DNA from: Adiantum capillus-veneris
Lineage: Eukaryota; Streptophyta; Polypodiopsida; Polypodiales; Pteridaceae
Length of the DNA: 60,000 bases
Reading direction: 5' to 3'
Assembly: GCA_014529385.2 (NCBI GenBank)
Contig: CM043950.1
Location: forward strand, 77,683,935-77,743,934
Every line of letters starts with the position of its first letter. Within the stretch, counting starts at the first letter, position 1. The notes under the pieces are model-generated. The model searched no databases, had not been told where the DNA came from, and saw only the letters and a list, made by a program, of their open reading frames with translations. Made by a program: the position numbers and the translations under genes. Below are positions 55,123 to 60,000 of this stretch, piece by piece.

Positions 55123-57714
55123 TGAGGCGGTCCGGGGCGGGCAACAAGAAGAGCGGCCTCTGAACACCCTTCAAGGCTCCCGTGTTGCTCAATTTGGGTT
55201 GAGGCAATCAAAATCAAAGACAACAACAACCCACAACCAGAAATCAAACAAGAAAAGGGGCACCACCTAGTTGTAGATGCGAACTAGGACGCACGTGATA
55301 TCTCCTTGTACTCAAACGCACAAAGAGAGGGGAACGCAAGATAGCCACACACACCAAACACAAACATTCACCACGCCAGAGAGAGGTAAAGAGCACAAAT
55401 CAACTTGAGCAACTCAGTCTTAGCCTTAAAGACTAGATACACACAAAGCTTGATGAGAAATAGAGAGACAACACAAAACTTGACCTTGTTGCCAATACAC
55501 TAGGGTCACGGGAGCCCTCTCACCGAGCACCCTCTTACAATTTAGCTTCTAGGCAAACAATTCAAAAAGCCCTCAAACCACCAAGCATGAAATGGCACAA
55601 CAAACTTCAAGGACAATATACCTTCAACCACCTGATGAGCCAACTTATCAAGTCAATTTGGAGAGAAGAGTCATAGTTGCAGCATACAATTGCACCCAAA
55701 ACTATGAACCTTATTTATGGACAAGAGTAGGCTACAAGTGTGATTGCAGAGTATAGTATCACTCCACTTCTCTAGATGGCATAACTAACTTCAAGCTTCT
55801 CCATGCACCTATGTGTAGTGATGGAATAGAGCACTCACGATGCACACACTCTACACAACTAGGCTTGAAGAGTGGTGTGTTATGTGTTGAGAATGGTGTG
55901 GTATAGTGTGATCATGTGATGTTTTACAAGGGAGAGAAGGGCTCTGTTTATAGGTTTTAGAAGCCCCGATTAGGATTAGGCCTAATCAAGTTTATTTGAA
56001 GGAATAAAATATTATGCATATTTTTATTTTTTTTAATGAGGGTGGGTCTCTCTTGTCCTTTGAGTCACATGGATGTGGGCTCAAGGGAAGATAATTATTG
56101 AGGATGAAAGGAGAGAGCATTGAGTCAATAATTTGGGAGTGCCTACTCTAGTAGAGGGTGCATTTTACAATAAGGTTAGTGGTTAGTAGTTAGTAATTAT
56201 CACTAAAAAATATTTACAAAATCATTCACCAAATGGTGAGATATATGATGATAAAAGTTAGACAAGGGATAAGCTTGTAAAGCAAGGTTGAAGCTTGGAG
56301 AAGTTGACATTCACCTCTTTACAGCACCGGTAGAAGAAGCGGTCAGCATGGCGAAGTAGCGCGTGTCGATGAAGCTATGTTATCTTCAAACCTTGGGAAA
56401 GTCATGATAAAAGCCTTCATTTGCAGAGGTTATCTTTGGATTTTTTCTGATTTTTTGAAGTTCTTTACAAAGTTGAATAGAGTATGGTAATATGGACATA
56501 TATGTGGAGAGAAATGGGGACACATAGGGTGTAGAAATGGAGGATGAAGGCTATGGAGGTGTGAGAGATGTGGCAATGGTGAAGAGGGTGAATTAGGACA
56601 TGGGAGTTGCAGGTTTGGGAGTGGGAAGGAGAGAGAGGAGTGTGTGTGAAAGAGGAAAATGATAAAGTGGAAGAGGGAGTGTGGCTGCATAGCATGGGCA
56701 AACTGGGGTCCACCAATAAAATCATAGCTCACAGCTTGTAGCTCAAAAAAATATGAAAACATTTGAGGTGAAAGTTGAGCTCACGAGCTACAACTTTTGT
56801 TTGTATGACCTTTTCAAATTCGGGGAGCATGTGATCTTTAAAAATTCAGCAAAACCCATTGTTTTTTCCACTGCACAAGGTCCTTGTGAGGTCCTTCTTT
56901 GGACGATTCTTTTGAATACGTCCAAGAATGAGCTCCCCATGGTGCATCCATGAATTCCACATACCCTTGACCTTATTTGGTAGGTTTATAATTGAAGATA
57001 TTGTTGAGATCATGATATGAATGAATAGTACAACTAAGAAAATCAAATATTGAGGGGTCTAAAAAATATGTACATGTCAAATATAAATAATATAGGTGGA
57101 AAAAATATAAAGGGGTCAATATAAATCTCTCTCATTATATGTCTACCATAAAAAGATGAATATTTTTTGTGGTCTAATTTATGAGAGTAATAGAGAATAG
57201 ATGTAGGAAGGAAAAAATGACAATAGTGAAAAAATATACACATAAATAAAACTAGTTTTTTTGGATTTTTATTGGGATGGAGTTACACCAAAAATAAGAG
57301 AAGCTTGCAAGAAATTATTTTTATATGGAATAAATAGTATGCAAAATGGTAAGAAAAAATATGGTAATGATGAGTCAATGTACATAGCATAAATAACACA
57401 CACCTAAGTATAAATATTTAAATAAATACCAAAATAATTATGAAAAATTGTTTTATTTAGACCCTATATACAATAAAATATTTACACACAAATGGGTCAT
57501 AATATACTTATATTTTTATTTTATTTTTATTGTTTTGGCTCAACTAGCCCAGGGACTAGCTAATTAAGGGTTTTTAAGAAGATAGGGGAAAAGTCCCCTA
57601 ACTCACACACGCCTATGTACAGTGAAATGGTAGGAATAACCAAAATTTTTGAGTGATTTGATAGGGTAAGGTAGCTTACTATGGCAATTATGGAAAGCCG
57701 AAAAACGGGTATCA
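55123..57714 (-). repeat. Family Y copy B 5' LTR (2592 bp)
   Basis: Mate of 49949-52537. On the minus strand it starts TGATACCCG at 57714 and ends GACCGCCTCA at 55123. The TATA box reads TATAAACA here (55945-55952), one substitution from the other LTR. Confidence 0.95.
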
Positions 57715-57718
57715 GTAC
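57715..57718. repeat. Target site duplication GTAC, right of copy B
   Basis: GTAC directly after the LTR end TATCA. Confidence 0.88.
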
Positions 57719-58500
57719 AAAAGAAGCAGATAAAACCTATAAAGCTCAAGGGGATAAAACCCGAAGATATGGACGAAGATGAATGGAGTGAAATGGATGA
57801 ATTGGCTGACTTTGGCTGACTTTGGCAGAAAGCGTTTACTTCAATGTAGCAGACGAGATGTCAGCTTATGAAGCATGGACAAAGCTGAGTGATCTTTATG
57901 AGAAGTAGAGTGCAGCTTCACAAGTATACTGGCTTAAGAAGCTTGTTGGCTTGAAGATGAAAGAAGGGACACCTATGTCCAATCATCTGAATGAATTCAA
58001 CACCATCTATAGTGAGTTGTCAGCTCAAGGTGTCAAGTTTGATGAACCTGTTAGAGCTATATTCCTGTTGATCACATTGCCAGAAAGTTAGGACACTTTT
58101 CGCACAACTTTGAGTAATTCTGCACCTCCAGATGGTGACCATAGCAGGTGTAGAAGGTAGTCTGCTTACTGAAGAAACCAACAAAAAGACAATGGACAAA
58201 GGCAAAGAAACAACCTTAGTTGTTAGGGGAAGGACCAAAGAAAAGTACAAAGGTGGAAAGAGGGATCAGTCTCGTAGCAAGTCCCGCAGTGCTAAAGGTA
58301 AGAGTGACATAGAATGCTACCATTGTGGCAAGAAGGGTCACATGAAAAGAGACTGCAGAGAATGGAAAGCAAAAAAAGGCAAAGAGAAATCAAAAGACCA
58401 TGGTGAGAAGAACAAGTCCTCAGTGAATATTCAAGAAATAAATGTGACAAACACTGTTGTAGAGGATGACAGTCTAGTGTGTGGAGATATCTACTTCTTG
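57719..58500 (+). pseudogene. Copia C gag, main part
   Basis: Continues from the N-terminal fragment (IKPIKLKGIKPEDMDEDEWS). Capsid (UBN2-type) sequence follows: VADEMSAYEAWTKLSDLYEK, WLKKLVGLKMKEGTPMSNHL, NEFNTIYSELSAQGVKFDEP. A single CCHC zinc knuckle, CYHCGKKGHMKRDC, lies at 58315-58356 in a Lys/Arg-rich context (YKGGKRDQSRSKSRSAKGKS). Stops at about 57828, 57906 and 58089, with a frame change near 58130, disable it. A short local repeat (TTGGCTGACT twice near 57810) may have caused one shift. Confidence 0.9.
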
Positions 58501-58944
58501 AAAAATACAATGGACTCAGCTCTTCTTACAGCATCTGATGGAAATGCACTGAATGACTGGATTATAGACTCAGTGGCATCACTTCATGTGTCTCCAAACA
58601 AGGAGTGGTTTACCTCTTATGTGACCACTAAAGATCATGTTCGGCTAGGCAATGGGCAGGCATGTGAGATCTTAGGTGTTGGAGATGTTCAATTGAACTT
58701 TCAGAATGGCTCTTCTTTCAAGTTGAAGAATGTGAGACATGTTCCCGCAATTACAAAGATCTTGATCATCACAGGTTTACTTGATGATGTTGGCTATGTC
58801 ACCACTTTTGGACAGAACATGTGGAAGATATCCAAGGGTTCTATGACAGTAGCACATGGAGTAAAGTCTGGAGGAATTTACATGATTTATGTATGAAATG
58901 TCTCTAAAAATGTAATCAATGTAACCGAGCAGCCGAACGTTTCT
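58501..58944 (+). pseudogene. Copia C protease and following segment
   Basis: The motif at 58567 reads IIDSVASLHVSPNKEWFTSY, where copia proteases normally have DSGAS; the Gly is Val (GTG, 58573-58575). It continues with HVRLGNGQACEILGVGDVQL, LKNVRHVPAITKILIITGLL and TVAHGVKSGGIYMIYV, then an in-frame TGA at 58894-58896. It resumes at once with NVSKNVINVTEQPNVSLWHS. Without the TGA it would be continuous with the integrase part. Confidence 0.9.
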
Positions 58945-60000
58945 TTGTGGCATAGCCGGTTAGGACATATGTCCAAGAAGGGAATGGAAATCTTATCTCA
59001 TTCTGGTTATTTGCCTGGCTTGTCATTTAATGATTTTGAATTCTGTGAACATTGTCTGTATGGTAAGCAAACACAGCAGCCACATAAGCATAGAAGCAGT
59101 AGAAGAGATACACAGTTGGCACTTGTTCATAGTGATTTGTGTGGACCTATGCCTAACCTATCTCTAGGGGGAGCTTCTTACTTTATGACATTTATAGATG
59201 ATTACTCGAGGAAAGTATGGATTTGCTTTCTCAAGCACAAGGATGAAGCGTTTAGTGTTTTCAAAACGTGTGACACTTGTGGAGAATCAGAGTGGCAAGA
59301 AGCTTAAATGCTTACACACTGACAATGGTGGAGAGTATGTTTCAAAGGCCTTTCAAGACTTTTGTGAGTCAAAAGGTATAAAACGTGAACTTACTGCTCC
59401 TTACAATCCTCCTCAAAATGGTGTTGCTGAGAGGATGAATAGGACCATACAAGAGAAGGTCAGAAGTATGTTGTCTAATGCACAACTGCCAAGTGGGTTT
59501 TGGGTTGAAGCTGTATCAACAGCTGTTCATCTTATAAATAGATCTCCTAGCAAGGTTTTGCAGAAGGATTCAGTGGCAGATATGGTATGGTCAGGCAAAA
59601 TGCCCTCATACAAGCATCTCAGAGTCTTTGGCTGTGAGGCATATACTCATGTTCCAAAGGAATTTAGGAACAAACTTGAGCCAAAGAGTAGAAAGTGCAT
59701 CTTTCTAGGCTATGGTAATTCTGGTGAGATGGGGTACAGACTTTGGGATCCCAAATCCAGAAAGGTTATCCGCAACAATGATTTTCACTTTAATGAATCC
59801 AAATATCATTCTAAACCAGAGAGGGTTGAGGAGATTAGAAGAGTTGTCTTTCAAGAAGATGGACCTGCATGTGCAAGACAAAATGTCAGGGCTCAAGAGG
59901 AGCAAGGACAGGATAGATTGGAACCACAGGTTGTGGCTGAGCCTGAGCCACCTATTGTGCGTAGATTTGGACGTATCACGCGACCTCCTGATAGGTTTGT
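58945..60000 (+). pseudogene. Copia C integrase (continues beyond the window)
   Basis: GAG-pre-integrase finger SRLGHMSKKGMEIL and CEHCLYGKQ. The integrase core has HSDLCGPMPN and FIDDYSRKVW. After a frameshift near 59265 comes LKCLHTDNGGEYVSKAFQDF, APYNPPQNGVAERMNRTIQE (D, D and E all present), GFWVEAVSTAVHLINRSPSK, LRVFGCEAYTHVPKEFRNKL and KCIFLGYGNSGEMGYRLWDP. The frame from about 59285 is open to the window edge. The end (VRRFGRITRPPDRF) is the usual linker before the RT. It is of the same general type as copia M but not a close copy. Confidence 0.93.

Larger units (their letters stand above)
49949..57714 (-). mobile_element. Family Y copy B: complete gag-only LTR retrotransposon, 7766 bp
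   Basis: Two LTRs of about 2.59 kb flank an internal region of only 2585 bp holding a PBS, one gag-like ORF and a PPT. There is no protease, RT, RNase H or integrase, so it must rely on enzymes from another element (the TR-GAG type of non-autonomous retrotransposon). It is inserted in the gag of copia C with a 4-bp GTAC duplication. The LTRs look mid-90s percent identical, so it is older than E1 but younger than copia C. Confidence 0.93.
48590..60000 (+). mobile_element. Copia C: Ty1/copia element interrupted by family Y copy B, runs off the window
   Basis: 5' LTR (48590-48781), PBS, leader, gag N-terminus (49852-49948), then the 7.77-kb family Y insertion, then gag, protease, GAG-pre-integrase and integrase up to the window edge. 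RT, RNase H and the 3' LTR are outside. The two gag parts join exactly when one copy of GTAC is removed (IWHMLV, then QKKQ). Confidence 0.93.

Noticed and set aside
49949-57714. Copy B considered as an endogenous virus
   Set aside because: It has a PBS, PPT, paired LTRs and target duplication but no viral envelope, movement or polymerase gene; it is a retrotransposon.

Overview
This window looks like land-plant nuclear DNA from a large, repeat-rich genome. Almost everything recognisable is a transposable element. The LTR retrotransposons have plant-type polypurine tracts and mostly initiator-Met-tRNA primer binding sites (TGGTATCAGAGC or variants). There are chromodomain-bearing Ty3/gypsy (chromovirus) ends, several Ty1/copia elements, and a decayed transposase-like gene with the GHTHEDID signature (DUF7869-type, recognised from memory) of the kind found in mosses, liverworts and ferns. 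A species cannot be assigned; a seed-free plant is possible but weakly supported. No tRNA, rRNA, CRISPR or organelle sequence was seen.

Layout. 1-3.1 kb: minus-strand Ty3/gypsy gag-pol remnant with PBS and one LTR. 3.6-6.5 kb: chromovirus 3' end (integrase tail, chromodomain, PPT, LTR). 6.9-9.1 kb: five tandem copies of a ~445-bp repeat. 9.1-10.2 kb: minus-strand Ty3/gypsy RT remnant. 10.5-20.8 kb: minus-strand element N, with a 413-bp 3' LTR and a long decayed coding region without pol. It is split by E1 (12462-17938), a young Ty1/copia element with 143-bp LTRs and CAGTA target duplications, and it carries a 968-bp tandem duplication. 20.8-24.4 kb: LTR of family X followed by a decayed chromovirus pol. 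24.4-25.2 kb: two minus-strand retrotransposon 3' ends. 25.3-26.7 kb: minus-strand gene model of unknown function with at least one frame-preserving GT-AG intron, the best candidate for a non-transposon gene. 27.9-29.6 kb: Ty3/gypsy gag-RT-RNase H remnant cut by copia M (29603-33749), which is internally rearranged. 34.8-35.8 kb: second family X LTR, inverted. 36-38.4 kb: microsatellites and a perfect 22-bp hairpin.

38.4-43.4 kb is copy A, and 49949-57714 is copy B, of a gag-only LTR retrotransposon family (called Y here) with unusually long ~2.6-kb LTRs. Copy B is complete and sits inside the gag of another Ty1/copia element (copia C, 48590 to beyond 60000) with a clean 4-bp GTAC duplication. 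Between A and copia C lie the transposase-like pseudogene (43.7-46.9 kb) and a degenerate repeat array (47.0-48.3 kb).

How it fits together: the window is a stack of nested insertions. Copia C predates Y copy B; N predates E1. E1 is the youngest (one difference between its LTRs) yet has a mutated protease, a mutated RT active site and two in-frame stops. The novelty candidates are family Y, element N and the intron-containing gene at 25.3-26.7 kb. Boundaries come from reading TG..CA ends, PBS, PPT and target duplications by eye; percent identities are estimates.
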